Below are positions 48,603 to 57,467 of a DNA stretch of 64,000 nt, one piece after another. Below the pieces are notes generated by a model. That model was not told the DNA's origin. It made no database searches and was given only the letters and a program-made list of their open reading frames with translations. The stretch's first letter is position 1. Every line of letters starts with the position of its first letter. Both the position numbers and the translations under genes were made by a program. Source of the stretch: an uncultured Gammaproteobacteria bacterium (GTDB lineage: Bacteria > Pseudomonadota > Gammaproteobacteria > CAMYKB01); the NCBI GenBank assembly GCA_947258875.1, contig CAMYKB010000007.1, positions 62,001 through 126,000 on the forward strand. The letters are read 5' to 3'.

Positions 48603-48887
48603 TTACTTGGTCTGTGTCGTCGTAAACATCCGTTCTATACGTTGAGTGTTTGCATCGCAACAAGCCTGCGCGCTTTGTGCGGCTTGCTGGGCGCTGCTGG
48701 CAGCCGACATGGCGCGTTCAGCCGTGGCCTGTGCACTTTGAGCGGCCTGCAGAGCGCGGTTGGCGGAATCCATCGCGGACTGCAGATCAGTAGCACTGGC
48801 CGTGTCGGCATTGCTGGCGCAGCCAACAGCCACGGCTGTGGCAGCCGCGATCGTAGCGATTTTGAGAGTATTGCTTATTGTTTTCAT
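48603..48887 (-). CDS. Lpp/OprI-like alanine-zipper lipoprotein
   Basis: From the ATG of MKTISNTLK the product is 94 residues with a lipobox ending AVAVGC at about residue 23, then heptads rich in alanine (SAMDSANRALQAAQSAQATA). This is the alanine-zipper lipoprotein type that forms trimeric coiled coils between outer membrane and peptidoglycan. The chain ends in TTTQTK, and a C-terminal lysine is the residue joined to peptidoglycan in Lpp. A GGAGCAAC ribosome-binding site supports this start. The 230 bp between it and lon holds nothing I can name. Confidence 0.85.
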   Translation of the reverse strand: MKTISNTLKIATIAAATAVAVGCASNADTASATDLQSAMDSANRALQAAQSAQATAERAMSAASSAQQAAQSAQACCDANTQRIERMFTTTQTK

Positions 48888-49117
48888 CGTGTTGCTCCTG
48901 CGTAAAGTAAATGGCAGATCGTAAGATCGAGAAATCCAGGCGGCTAGGAATGCTTTCCGGATCCCCAAGACATAGTTGCGCTACAAAATTAGCATATCCT
49001 GCTATGGCTTGCTCAGAATTTAAGTGTTGCAGGTCTCAAATTTTGTTTCGCAGGCTTGCATCGTCAGCAGGGCAGCCATTATATGTGCGTTTCTGGGATG
49101 CCTGCTACTGGTATACA

Positions 49118-51508
49118 TCAACCGCCGCCAAATACAAGGGGTATGACGTCTGTATAGTGCGATACAAAATGCGCTTGCAGGCCTTTGCGGATATGTTCTG
49201 GCACTTCCCCGTATTCGCCCCGACAGGCATCAGGCAATATCAGGGTACTGATGCCCGCACGCTTTGCGGCGATGACCTTTTCGCGGACGCCTCCGACTGC
49301 GAGCACATGCCCGGTCAATGTCAACTCGCCCGTCATCGCAATGCGGCGGCGCGGTTTGCGTCCGCTGGCGAGCGATAACAGGGCGCTGGCCATGGTAATG
49401 CCTGCGCTGGGGCCGTCCTTGGGTGTAGCGCCAGCCGGTACATGCAGATGAAGGAATGCCTTAGCAAAAAAATCATCCTTTGCGCCAAAGTCATCCGCAT
49501 TGGCGACTATATAACTGTAGGCGATTTCTGCCGATTCCTTCATAACATCGCCTAGCTGCCCTGTTAATTTAAAGCCGCGGCTGAATTCGTGTACCCGTGA
49601 AGCTTCTATATTGAGGGTGGCGCCACCCATCGCGGTCCAGGCAAGACCCGTAATCACCCCAATGCCACTCATACGGGTATCTTCCTGGAATAGCGGCGGG
49701 CCCAGGTAGGTTTCGATATCTGACTTGCCAACCTTGACCGGCGTGTTAGCGTCTTCGAGCAGTTTCACCACGGCCTTACGCACGATTTTACCCAGGTGTT
49801 TTTCCAGGCGCCGCACTCCTGCTTCGCGGGCATAGTCTTCTACGATTTTACGTAACGCGAGCTTGTCGATACGCAATTGCCCGCGTTTAAGCCCTGCCCG
49901 TTTGATCAGGCGGGGTAGCAGGTGATTGCGTGCGATCTCTACCTTTTCGCTGGTGATATAGCCGGATAGCTGAACGACTTCCATGCGATCCAACAACGGG
50001 CCCGGGATGGTATCCAGCTGGTTGGCGGTACAAATAAATAACACCTTGGAAAGATCGAAGCGCACATCCATATAATGATCCAGAAAATCGACATTCTGTT
50101 CCGGATCCAGTACTTCCAGCAATGCCGATGCTGGATCACCGTGATATGAGGCGCCAACCTTGTCGATTTCGTCGAGCATGATGACTGGGTTTGCATATGC
50201 GGTTTCCTTGATGGCCTGGATGAATTTGCCGGGCATGGCGCCGATGTAGGTGCGGCGGTGCCCCTTGATTTCAGCTTCATCGCGCATGCCGCCGAGTGAA
50301 AAGCGATAAAATTTGCGGCCTAGTGCATTGGCTATGGAGCGACCCAGGGATGTCTTGCCAACGCCCGGCGGCCCTACAAATAACAAGATGGAGCCACTGA
50401 CTTCACCGCGCATCTTACCTACGGCCATGAATTCAAGGATGCGCTGCTTGATATCTTCGAGACCGTCGTGATCACGATCCAGGATCTTTGCGGCCATGTT
50501 GAGATCAATCTTATCCTGGGTATACAGGCCCCAGGGTAGCGATGTTAGCCAGTCCAGGTAACTGCGCGTGACAGCGTACTCAGGTGACCCTGTTTCCAGG
50601 ATCGACAATTTATGCAGCTCCTCATTGAGCCGTTTGCCGGCTTCCTCCGGCAGGATCAGCTTGCTGGAGCGTTCCCGGAAATTATCGAGTTCGGCAGTAC
50701 GATCATCCTTGGAGATGCCAAGTTCTTTCTGGATGGCGAGTAATTGTTCGCGCAGGAAATGCTCGCGTTGCTGCGCATGCATTTTGTCTTCAACATGCTT
50801 GCGAATCTCGGCTTGTGCCCGGGCCAGTTCAAGTTCCTTGTTAATAAGCAGTAGCACCTTTTCCAGGCGTGGGAGCATTTGCCTTGCTTCCAGAATTTCC
50901 TGCAATTCATTTTTACCAGCCGTGGTCAGGCTAGCTGCAAAATCTGCCAGATAGGAAGGCTCATTGGGATGAAAACGATCCAGAAAGATCTTGAACTCTT
51001 CCGCATATAATGGGTTTAGCGGCAGTAATTCCTTGATGGTGTTGATGATGGCGACTGCATAGGCCTTGACCTCATTGGCGCCCTCTTGACTGGTTTCCGG
51101 GTAGTATCTAACGCGCGCCGAGTAGGGCGGTTCAGTCGATATCCATTCGCTGATACTAAAGCGCTGCAGACCTTCAAGCATCACCTGAAGCTTGCCGTCA
51201 ATTTCAGTGACCCTGTGGATGCGGCAGGCGGTGCCCATGTTATGAAAATCGCTGTGGCTAATATTGTCCAGGCTGTCAGGCTTGACCAATACCAGTCCCA
51301 GTACGCCGTGTTCAGATTCATGCACTACCTTGATGGTGTTTCCCCATAAATCGATATCGACCAGTAAGGGAACGACCTGTCCCGGGAAAAACGGGCGACT
51401 ATCCAGAGCTAGCAACGGGATGGCACTGGGCAGGACCTCGCTCGCCCTGACTAGATTGCTGCCGGAGTTTTCTGCAGTTATATGATCGTCTGAGTGTTCG
51501 ATGTCCAT
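49118..51508 (-). CDS. lon: ATP-dependent Lon protease
   Basis: Lon degrades misfolded and regulatory proteins. The product has the LonN substrate domain (about 25-220), an AAA+ module with GPPGVGKT and LDEIDK, and the protease domain with the Ser701-Lys744 dyad, spaced 43 residues as in E. coli. I chose the ATG giving MDIEHSDD because the heat-shock-type promoter would place the transcript start only a few bases before the upstream TTG (51532). The length of about 796 residues fits. Confidence 0.96.
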   Translation of the reverse strand: MDIEHSDDHITAENSGSNLVRASEVLPSAIPLLALDSRPFFPGQVVPLLVDIDLWGNTIKVVHESEHGVLGLVLVKPDSLDNISHSDFHNMGTACRIHRVTEIDGKLQVMLEGLQRFSISEWISTEPPYSARVRYYPETSQEGANEVKAYAVAIINTIKELLPLNPLYAEEFKIFLDRFHPNEPSYLADFAASLTTAGKNELQEILEARQMLPRLEKVLLLINKELELARAQAEIRKHVEDKMHAQQREHFLREQLLAIQKELGISKDDRTAELDNFRERSSKLILPEEAGKRLNEELHKLSILETGSPEYAVTRSYLDWLTSLPWGLYTQDKIDLNMAAKILDRDHDGLEDIKQRILEFMAVGKMRGEVSGSILLFVGPPGVGKTSLGRSIANALGRKFYRFSLGGMRDEAEIKGHRRTYIGAMPGKFIQAIKETAYANPVIMLDEIDKVGASYHGDPASALLEVLDPEQNVDFLDHYMDVRFDLSKVLFICTANQLDTIPGPLLDRMEVVQLSGYITSEKVEIARNHLLPRLIKRAGLKRGQLRIDKLALRKIVEDYAREAGVRRLEKHLGKIVRKAVVKLLEDANTPVKVGKSDIETYLGPPLFQEDTRMSGIGVITGLAWTAMGGATLNIEASRVHEFSRGFKLTGQLGDVMKESAEIAYSYIVANADDFGAKDDFFAKAFLHLHVPAGATPKDGPSAGITMASALLSLASGRKPRRRIAMTGELTLTGHVLAVGGVREKVIAAKRAGISTLILPDACRGEYGEVPEHIRKGLQAHFVSHYTDVIPLVFGGG

Positions 51509-51541
51509 ATTTCTAGTCTGAGCTGTAGGCAAGTAGTGTAG

Positions 51542-51570
51542 ATATGCGTACGGTAGCGCGATTTTTCAAG
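51542..51570 (-). promoter_or_regulatory. Sigma-32-type promoter of lon
   Basis: On the minus strand CTTGAAA is followed after 14 bases by ACGCATAT. This compares well with the sigma-32 consensus CTTGAAA, 13-15 bp, CCCCATNT (exact -35, five of the seven defined positions at -10). The transcript would start about 27 bp before the chosen lon ATG, in line with Lon being a heat-shock protein. Confidence 0.7.
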
Positions 51571-51598
51571 CTGCCAGCCACAGTTCACTTTAAGCGTA

Positions 51599-52219
51599 CT
51601 AAAGATTAAATCCAGTCAAGATGCCATCAAGAATATATTGAACCGCCAGTGCTGCCAGCAGCATGCCGAGCAGGCGTGTAATGACGTTGGCGCCGGTTTC
51701 TCCCAGTAAGTGCATGATGCGCGTGGCAGAGATAAGTGCCACTAGTACTACTAGCAGTGATGCCAGCAGTACAACCAGCATGCCGATAGAGATTATAGGT
51801 TCAACTGGCGATGACGCCATCAACAGTACTGTGGTAATTGCTCCAGGACCGGCGATTAATGGGAACGCCAGCGGGAAGACAGAGACATCCAGCTTGTGCT
51901 CGGCTTCTTCCTGTTCGCGATCGGTGGTGGAGCGCAATCCCGATTGGCGCGCAAACACCATGTCTATAGCCAGCAATAACAGCAGTATGCCACCCGCGAT
52001 GCGAAAGGCCGGCAGACCGATACCCATCCACTCTAGCAAGGTGTCGCCTATGAAGAAGAATACCAGCAGGATCATGGTCGAAAGGCCAACGCCCTTGAGT
52101 GCCATACGGCGTCTGTGTTTGAGACTCATGCCGGATGTCAGGCCCATGAATATAGGCGCCGTGCCAATGGGGTCGAGCACGATCAACAAGGCGACAAAGG
52201 TGCTGATGAGGATATCCAC
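51599..52219 (-). CDS. MarC family integral membrane protein
   Basis: The 206-residue, six-segment protein matches the MarC/UPF0056 family: LIVLDPIGTAPIFMGLTSG at the N-terminus and FPLAFPLIAGPGAITTVLLM in the middle. The family was once linked to multiple antibiotic resistance, but that link was withdrawn, and the function is unknown. It is upstream of lon on the same strand and separated by the lon promoter. Confidence 0.9.
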   Translation of the reverse strand: MDILISTFVALLIVLDPIGTAPIFMGLTSGMSLKHRRRMALKGVGLSTMILLVFFFIGDTLLEWMGIGLPAFRIAGGILLLLLAIDMVFARQSGLRSTTDREQEEAEHKLDVSVFPLAFPLIAGPGAITTVLLMASSPVEPIISIGMLVVLLASLLVVLVALISATRIMHLLGETGANVITRLLGMLLAALAVQYILDGILTGFNL

Positions 52220-52360
52220 CGGGTGAATTTATCATACATTCAGGCTAACAGGTGATGTTGCATAACAGGCTAATGCGCCAGCGAATGAATTATTTTTCAG
52301 GGTGGAATGCCGGCCCGTATTGCCGTTTAATTATTAGCTCGTTCACAGTAAGCTGTTGTG

Positions 52361-53275
52361 ATGCGTAAACACAGCTTTGCCGAATGGTTGTTGTTGATGT
52401 CACTGGTGGTGATGTTTGGCAGCGCCTTCATGATGACCAAGATCGCGGTAGCAACCATCGAACCGAGCCAGCTCGTGTTATTGCGTCTGATGGTGGGCGC
52501 CGTTGTGTTGTACCTGATCGCCATGTTTAACAAACAATCATTGCGCGGTCTGGGACGTTTATGGATTTATATTGTTGTGTTGGCGGTGATTGGAAACTGC
52601 ATGCCTTTTTATCTCATTAGCTGGGGGCAGCAGCGTATCGATAGTGGACTGGTTGGTATCCTGATGGCGATCATGCCATTAAGTACCCTGGTCATGGCGC
52701 ATTTCCTGGTGAAGGGCGAAACCATGACACGCACCAAGCTGGCGGGCTTTGTGCTCGGGTTTATCGGCATCGTGGTGTTGATCGGGCCGGATGCCTTGCT
52801 GCAGTTTCAGGGCTCGGGTAAAGCGTTGTTGTCGGAACTCGCGGTACTCGGCGGTGCACTGTGTTATGCCCTCAACGCCATCATTACCAAACGGTTGCCA
52901 GCCAACAACAGCTTGTGCGTAGCCACGGGAGTTTTGATTAGCGCCAGCCTGTTTATGTTACCGATGCCAATGCTCGTGGGCGAGACCGATATCAGCGGCT
53001 TTTCCGCTGCATCCATGATCGCCGCGCTGATGCTGGGTATCTTCTCGACCGGTATCGCCATGTTCGTGTATTTCAAGCTACTGTCGACCGCCACGGCGGC
53101 CTTTTTTTCGCTGATCAATTACCTTATTCCATTGTGGGCATTGTTTATCGGCGTGGTCTTCATGGGGGAGCAGCTTGAGTGGCGGGCAATCATGGCGTTA
53201 TTGTTGATACTGGGTGGTGTAGGGCTGGCTCAGCTGCGCCCACAGAGCGCGTTGCAAAATCCACCCCATGGATGA
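52361..53275 (+). CDS. DMT superfamily transporter (EamA domains)
   Basis: The 304-residue protein has ten membrane segments in two EamA repeats. The repeat signatures are GSAFMMTKIAVATIEPSQLVLLRL (first) and a second repeat ending ALFIGVVFMGEQLEW. The start is the ATG rather than the GTG one codon earlier. Substrates in this superfamily are amino acids and metabolites; none can be named here. Confidence 0.85.
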   Translation: MRKHSFAEWLLLMSLVVMFGSAFMMTKIAVATIEPSQLVLLRLMVGAVVLYLIAMFNKQSLRGLGRLWIYIVVLAVIGNCMPFYLISWGQQRIDSGLVGILMAIMPLSTLVMAHFLVKGETMTRTKLAGFVLGFIGIVVLIGPDALLQFQGSGKALLSELAVLGGALCYALNAIITKRLPANNSLCVATGVLISASLFMLPMPMLVGETDISGFSAASMIAALMLGIFSTGIAMFVYFKLLSTATAAFFSLINYLIPLWALFIGVVFMGEQLEWRAIMALLLILGGVGLAQLRPQSALQNPPHG

Positions 53276-53343
53276 GCCGTACACATGGATGGAGTTGATT
53301 TTAGGTTAGAATAGCATTTCATTCGCTGATCCATGAACATCAT

Positions 53344-54369
53344 ATGTCATCTATTGCCACATCATTGACGGACACCCTGGGCAGGCCGTTACGTGACCTG
53401 CGGATTTCCGTGACCGACCGCTGCAATTTTCGCTGTAGCTACTGCATGCCCAAGCATATCTTCAATGCAGATCATAAATTCCTGCCACGTTCCGAATTGC
53501 TGACCTTGGAAGAAATTGTGCGGCTCGCTAGACTGTTTGTCTCGCAGGGTGTTAAAAAAATCCGTTTAACCGGCGGTGAGCCCCTGATCCGCAGAAACAT
53601 CGAGTTCCTGGTCGAACAACTCGCATCCCTGCCGGGTCTCGAAGACCTGAGCATGACGACTAATGCCTCATTGCTCAGCAGAGAAAAGGCGCGTGCTCTT
53701 AAGGATGCAGGGTTGCAACGTTTGACCGTCAGCCTGGATGCGCTGGACGACAAAACCTTTAGCGCAATCAACGATGTCAACTTTCCGGTTAGCCAGGTAC
53801 TGGATGGCATCGATAATGCAGAGGCTGCAGGGTTAATGCCCATCAAGGTAAACATGGTAGTGAAACACAGCGTCAATGGTGACAGCATCCTACCCATGGC
53901 GAAGCACTTTCATGGCAGCGGGCATGTTCTACGCTTTATCGAATACATGGATGTCGGCAACAGTAATGGTTGGTGTCATGATGAGGTGATTCCATCCAGT
54001 GAAGTCGTCGAGATGATCAATGCAGAGTTGCCACTTGAAGCAGTTGTTTCCAGTTATCATGGTGAAGTCGCCAATCGTTGGCGTTACAAGGACGGTGGTG
54101 GTGAGATAGGCGTCATCGCTTCGGTCACCCAACCCTTTTGTTCGTCCTGTACTCGCTTGCGCCTGTCAGCCAGGGGCCAACTCTATACCTGTTTATTTGC
54201 TGCACAGGGCCATGATATGCGTCGATTCGTCAGGGACGGTGCGTCCGACGACGATCTTATTAAGACGGTGACTTCGATCTGGTTACAGCGCGAGGATCGT
54301 TATTCAGAAATTCGCACCGAACATACAGTTACAATGCCAAAAGTCGAGATGTCATATATCGGTGGGTGA
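53344..54369 (+). CDS. moaA: GTP 3',8-cyclase
   Basis: MoaA starts molybdenum cofactor synthesis by converting GTP to the cyclic 3',8-cH2GTP intermediate. The 341-residue protein has the radical-SAM cluster at Cys27, Cys31 and Cys34, and the second cluster as FCSSCTRLRLSARGQLYTC. The chain ends in GG, a MoaA feature needed for activity. moaB is convergent, three bases away. Confidence 0.97.
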   Translation: MSSIATSLTDTLGRPLRDLRISVTDRCNFRCSYCMPKHIFNADHKFLPRSELLTLEEIVRLARLFVSQGVKKIRLTGGEPLIRRNIEFLVEQLASLPGLEDLSMTTNASLLSREKARALKDAGLQRLTVSLDALDDKTFSAINDVNFPVSQVLDGIDNAEAAGLMPIKVNMVVKHSVNGDSILPMAKHFHGSGHVLRFIEYMDVGNSNGWCHDEVIPSSEVVEMINAELPLEAVVSSYHGEVANRWRYKDGGGEIGVIASVTQPFCSSCTRLRLSARGQLYTCLFAAQGHDMRRFVRDGASDDDLIKTVTSIWLQREDRYSEIRTEHTVTMPKVEMSYIGG

Positions 54370-54372
54370 TGG

Positions 54373-54894
54373 TTATTTTTCAAGTAAGCGCGGCATTAAT
54401 TCAACAAGATTACAGGGCCGCGTACGGTAGTCGATCTGGTGATTGATGAGTTTATCCCAGGCATCGGCGCAGGCGCCCGATGATCCGGGCAGGCAGAACA
54501 GGTAAGTACCGTTGGCGACACCGGCCAGCGCGCGTGATTGCAGTGTCGAGGTCTTGATGCTGTCGTAAGACAAAGCACGGAACATCTCGCCAAAGCCGTC
54601 AATGATTTTATCCAGTAATGGCATCACTGCCTCGGGTGTGCCGTCACGGCCGGTGATGCCGGTTCCGCCCGTGGTCAATACGACTTGTGCGTCCTGTTCG
54701 ACAATCCAGCGAGAAACGATTGCCCGTATCTGATAAATATCATCTGGAACGATGGCTTTTTCGTAGAGCTTATGACCAGCCTTTTCGAGTCGCTCCACCA
54801 ATAGCTTGCCTGACGTGTCGGTGCTCTCGTCGCGGCTGTCAGAAACCGTTAATACACAGATATTGAGTGGGACCAGTTGTCGTTCGTTACTCAT
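54373..54894 (-). CDS. moaB: Molybdenum cofactor biosynthesis protein B
   Basis: MoaB/MogA-type proteins adenylate molybdopterin before molybdenum insertion; the precise role of MoaB in bacteria that also have MogA is unclear. The 173-residue protein has the family motifs LTVSDSRDESTDTSG and TTGGTGITGRDGTPEA. It lies on the opposite strand to moaA and moaE. Confidence 0.94.
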   Translation of the reverse strand: MSNERQLVPLNICVLTVSDSRDESTDTSGKLLVERLEKAGHKLYEKAIVPDDIYQIRAIVSRWIVEQDAQVVLTTGGTGITGRDGTPEAVMPLLDKIIDGFGEMFRALSYDSIKTSTLQSRALAGVANGTYLFCLPGSSGACADAWDKLINHQIDYRTRPCNLVELMPRLLEK

Positions 54895-54995
54895 TAGTAT
54901 GGATTCTCATATGCCGAAGGCGGTAATTGCGATTATACTTGTTTTTGAGCGTGCGCCAGGCCTGACCGCCGAATAATATACTTGAGCAAAGCAAT

Positions 54996-55433
54996 ATGCA
55001 GATTGATATCCGTCAACAACCCTTCGATCCCTGGCAGGAGGTCGATCGCTATCAACGTGAAGTATTGAATGCGGCGGGCAAGTACGGTGCCACGACAGTA
55101 TTCGTGGGTTCCATGCGCGATTTCAATGAGGGTGATGCGGTAACGCACATGACCCTGGAGCACTATCAGGGCATGACCGAAAAGCATCTGGAAAAAATCG
55201 TTAATGAGGCGCTGCAGCGCTGGGATATTCTGGATGCGCTGATTATGCACCGCGTAGGTGATATCCATCCCAATGACCCCATAGTGCTGGTTGCGGTGTG
55301 GTCGGCGCATCGCAAGGAAGCCTATGAAGCCAACCGCTTTATTATGGAAGACCTGAAATCGAAGGCGCCGTTTTGGAAGAAGGAGGCGCTGGGAGAGGGT
55401 GAACGATGGGTGGCGGAAAATACGAAAGGCTAG
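54996..55433 (+). CDS. moaE: Molybdopterin synthase catalytic subunit
   Basis: MoaE, with the sulfur carrier MoaD, converts cyclic pyranopterin monophosphate to molybdopterin. The 145-residue protein has the signatures FVGSMRDFNEGDAV, HYQGMTEKHLEKI and the C-terminal KSKAPFWKKE with active-site lysines. A moaD gene, normally directly upstream, is missing here and from the window. Confidence 0.95.
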   Translation: MQIDIRQQPFDPWQEVDRYQREVLNAAGKYGATTVFVGSMRDFNEGDAVTHMTLEHYQGMTEKHLEKIVNEALQRWDILDALIMHRVGDIHPNDPIVLVAVWSAHRKEAYEANRFIMEDLKSKAPFWKKEALGEGERWVAENTKG

Positions 55434-55443
55434 GTTGTTCCGC

Positions 55444-55501
55444 TTCGCGGGATATTTAAGCGTTTAAGCGGGTATTCGCACCCGCATAAATATCTCGCGA
55501 A
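55444..55501. repeat. Long nested palindrome downstream of moaE
   Basis: Outer arms TTCGCGGGATATTTA and TAAATATCTCGCGAA pair with one mismatch, and an inner stem GCGGGT/ACCCGC encloses ATTCGC. The core GCGGGTATTCGCACCCGC is close to the GTGGGTATTCGCACCCAC cores of the repeats at 7137 and 8017. It may serve as the moaE terminator, although no T tract follows. Confidence 0.7.
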
Positions 55502-55565
55502 ACGATTCAAAATTGGGGATCTCCAAGGAAAAGTAGTGTTTTAGCAGGCGTGCACAAGGCGCTTG

Positions 55566-55994
55566 CTAGAGTTTCAATGCAAGATCTTTAGTGTCGTTGC
55601 TAATATCATTTCTACCAAGAGCTTTTCACATTGATACAGCGGTATTTTTTAGTGAATCAATATCGGGATTCAAGATAAAGTAGTGCAGATTTACCAATGT
55701 TGCTGTTGATGCAAAAAGCAGCATATTATGCCATTCGGCCTTAAGTTCATCTATACCTCATCTTGGTTTTTTAGATCAGGCCGATTGATCCGCATAGATG
55801 TTTTGTTTGTTTCGAAACCATATGCTGCATACATTAGAGGAATTATTATAACGCTTTTCTAAATCCTCGCGCTGGCTTTGAAAAGAAGACTCTTTACGCT
55901 TTAAAGTGTATTGAATCAATGCAGTTAAAACCGAGCCAATGCCAAGTTTAGAAAGTAGTCCGGTCACTAGCGTGATCCAGTTAATTGTATCCAT
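55566..55994 (-). pseudogene. Degraded small membrane-anchored protein gene
   Basis: The start MDTINWITLVTGLLSKLG is followed by a membrane segment and a charged helix ending EKRY. The first frame stops after 74 codons. A continuing coding pattern is visible in other frames: LMYAAYGFETNKTSMR, then DELKAEWHNMLLFASTATL and LHYFILNPDIDSL, then KALGRNDISNDTKDLALKL up to a TAG. Two frameshifts and at least one in-frame TGA interrupt it. The family is unknown. The DNA is more AT-rich than its neighbours, so it may have been acquired and then lost. Confidence 0.6.
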
Positions 55995-56039
55995 AATCAC
56001 CTTTTAAATAATCCTAGTATGAGTGGCGCACAAAATTAT

Positions 56040-57308
56040 TTAAACAAATGCTTCAAACGGAATTACCTCAACCAGATCCCCTGGTTCTGCGCCCATCGAT
56101 TCCATCGGTAAAACAATAAAACAATTCGCTTCGCTCATTGAGCGCAGGATGCCGGAGCCTTGTGCGCCGGTTGTGCTTACGCTGTGTTCGCCGTTGCTAT
56201 CTACGCTAAGGACGGCGCGCTGGTATTCAGTGCGGCCGGGGCGTTTTTTTAGTTTATTGGTGGCGGGGACCTTGAGGTTTAAATAGGGCCTGGGTGCTTC
56301 GCCCATGAGTCGTCTCAAGGCAGGTTGCACGAACAGGTAGAAGGTGGCCATGACGGATACAGGGTTGCCGGGCAGGCCGAAAAAAACGGCATCCTGCAGG
56401 CGGCCGAAGGCCAGTGGACGGCCGGGTTTCATGGCGACTTTCCAGAAGTTGATCTCACCGAGTTTTTCCAGCGTTTCTTTAACATAGTCGGCGTCACCCA
56501 CCGACACTCCGCCAGAGGTGATGACAACGTCGGCATCGCTGGAAGCTTGTGTAAAGGCGTCGATGAGTGAATCGCGATCATCTCGAATCACACCCATGTC
56601 GATGATCTCCACACCGAGACGCGTCAGCATGGCGTGTAAGGTGTAACGATTGCTGTCATAGATCATTCCAGTTTCAAGCGGTTCGCCAATGGAGCGTAGT
56701 TCGTCACCGGTCGAAAAAAATGCGACCCGCAAGCGTCGTTTGACGAGAGCTTCACCGATACCCAACGACGCCAGCAGGCCAATATCAGCTGGCCGCAGGC
56801 GTTTGCCGGTCTTTAATACGCAGGCGCCTTTGCCGATGTCCTCTCCGGCCTGGCGTACGTTTTGCCCCTTACGGTTGCGATCATCGATACGGATCATGTC
56901 GCCGTCGATCTCGACATGTTCCTGCATCACTACGGTGTCGGTGCCCGGTGGCATGGCAGCGCCGGTCATAATGCGTACGCATTCGCCTTTTGCGGTGGGC
57001 TGGGTGAAGGGTTTGCCCGCCCAGGAGGTGCCTATGAGTCTGAGATCATGCGTAGCCTCGATAGGCAGGTCGCTGCTGCGTACGGCGTAGCCGTCCATAG
57101 CGGAATTGGTGTGGCCGGGCACGTTGATGCTGGAATACACATCGCTGGCCAGTATGCGCTCGAGCGCGCTGCGGATTGCGATTTTCTCGAAGCCGGATAC
57201 CGCTTGCAGGCTGGAAGTGATACGTGTGACGGCATCGTCTGGCGACAGGGAATTCGGGTCGTAGTCGTCCATGCAACTTGCGGCGTCGTTGATGGTGTTT
57301 TTACTCAT
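56040..57308 (-). CDS. moeA: Molybdopterin molybdenumtransferase
   Basis: MoeA inserts molybdate into adenylated molybdopterin. The 422-residue protein has the MoeA domains in order, with DGYAVRSSDLP near the start, TGAAMPPGTDTVVMQE, the MoeA/MogA core ITSGGVSVGDADYVKE, and GLPGNPVSVMATFYLFV. It completes the local set with moaA, moaB and moaE, and is divergent from apbE. Confidence 0.96.
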   Translation of the reverse strand: MSKNTINDAASCMDDYDPNSLSPDDAVTRITSSLQAVSGFEKIAIRSALERILASDVYSSINVPGHTNSAMDGYAVRSSDLPIEATHDLRLIGTSWAGKPFTQPTAKGECVRIMTGAAMPPGTDTVVMQEHVEIDGDMIRIDDRNRKGQNVRQAGEDIGKGACVLKTGKRLRPADIGLLASLGIGEALVKRRLRVAFFSTGDELRSIGEPLETGMIYDSNRYTLHAMLTRLGVEIIDMGVIRDDRDSLIDAFTQASSDADVVITSGGVSVGDADYVKETLEKLGEINFWKVAMKPGRPLAFGRLQDAVFFGLPGNPVSVMATFYLFVQPALRRLMGEAPRPYLNLKVPATNKLKKRPGRTEYQRAVLSVDSNGEHSVSTTGAQGSGILRSMSEANCFIVLPMESMGAEPGDLVEVIPFEAFV

Positions 57309-57467
57309 GGTGAATGCCTTGATCTATGTTGGTGTCCTGAATGCGCATCACAGGATATGTTAATAATGTATTAATTGTTGCAGGATTGCACTATGCTCAG
57401 GCGCAAACCCGATTGCTTGCCCGCAACTAGCCAGTGGGCGGCCTCTCACGCGGTACCGTTATCACTT

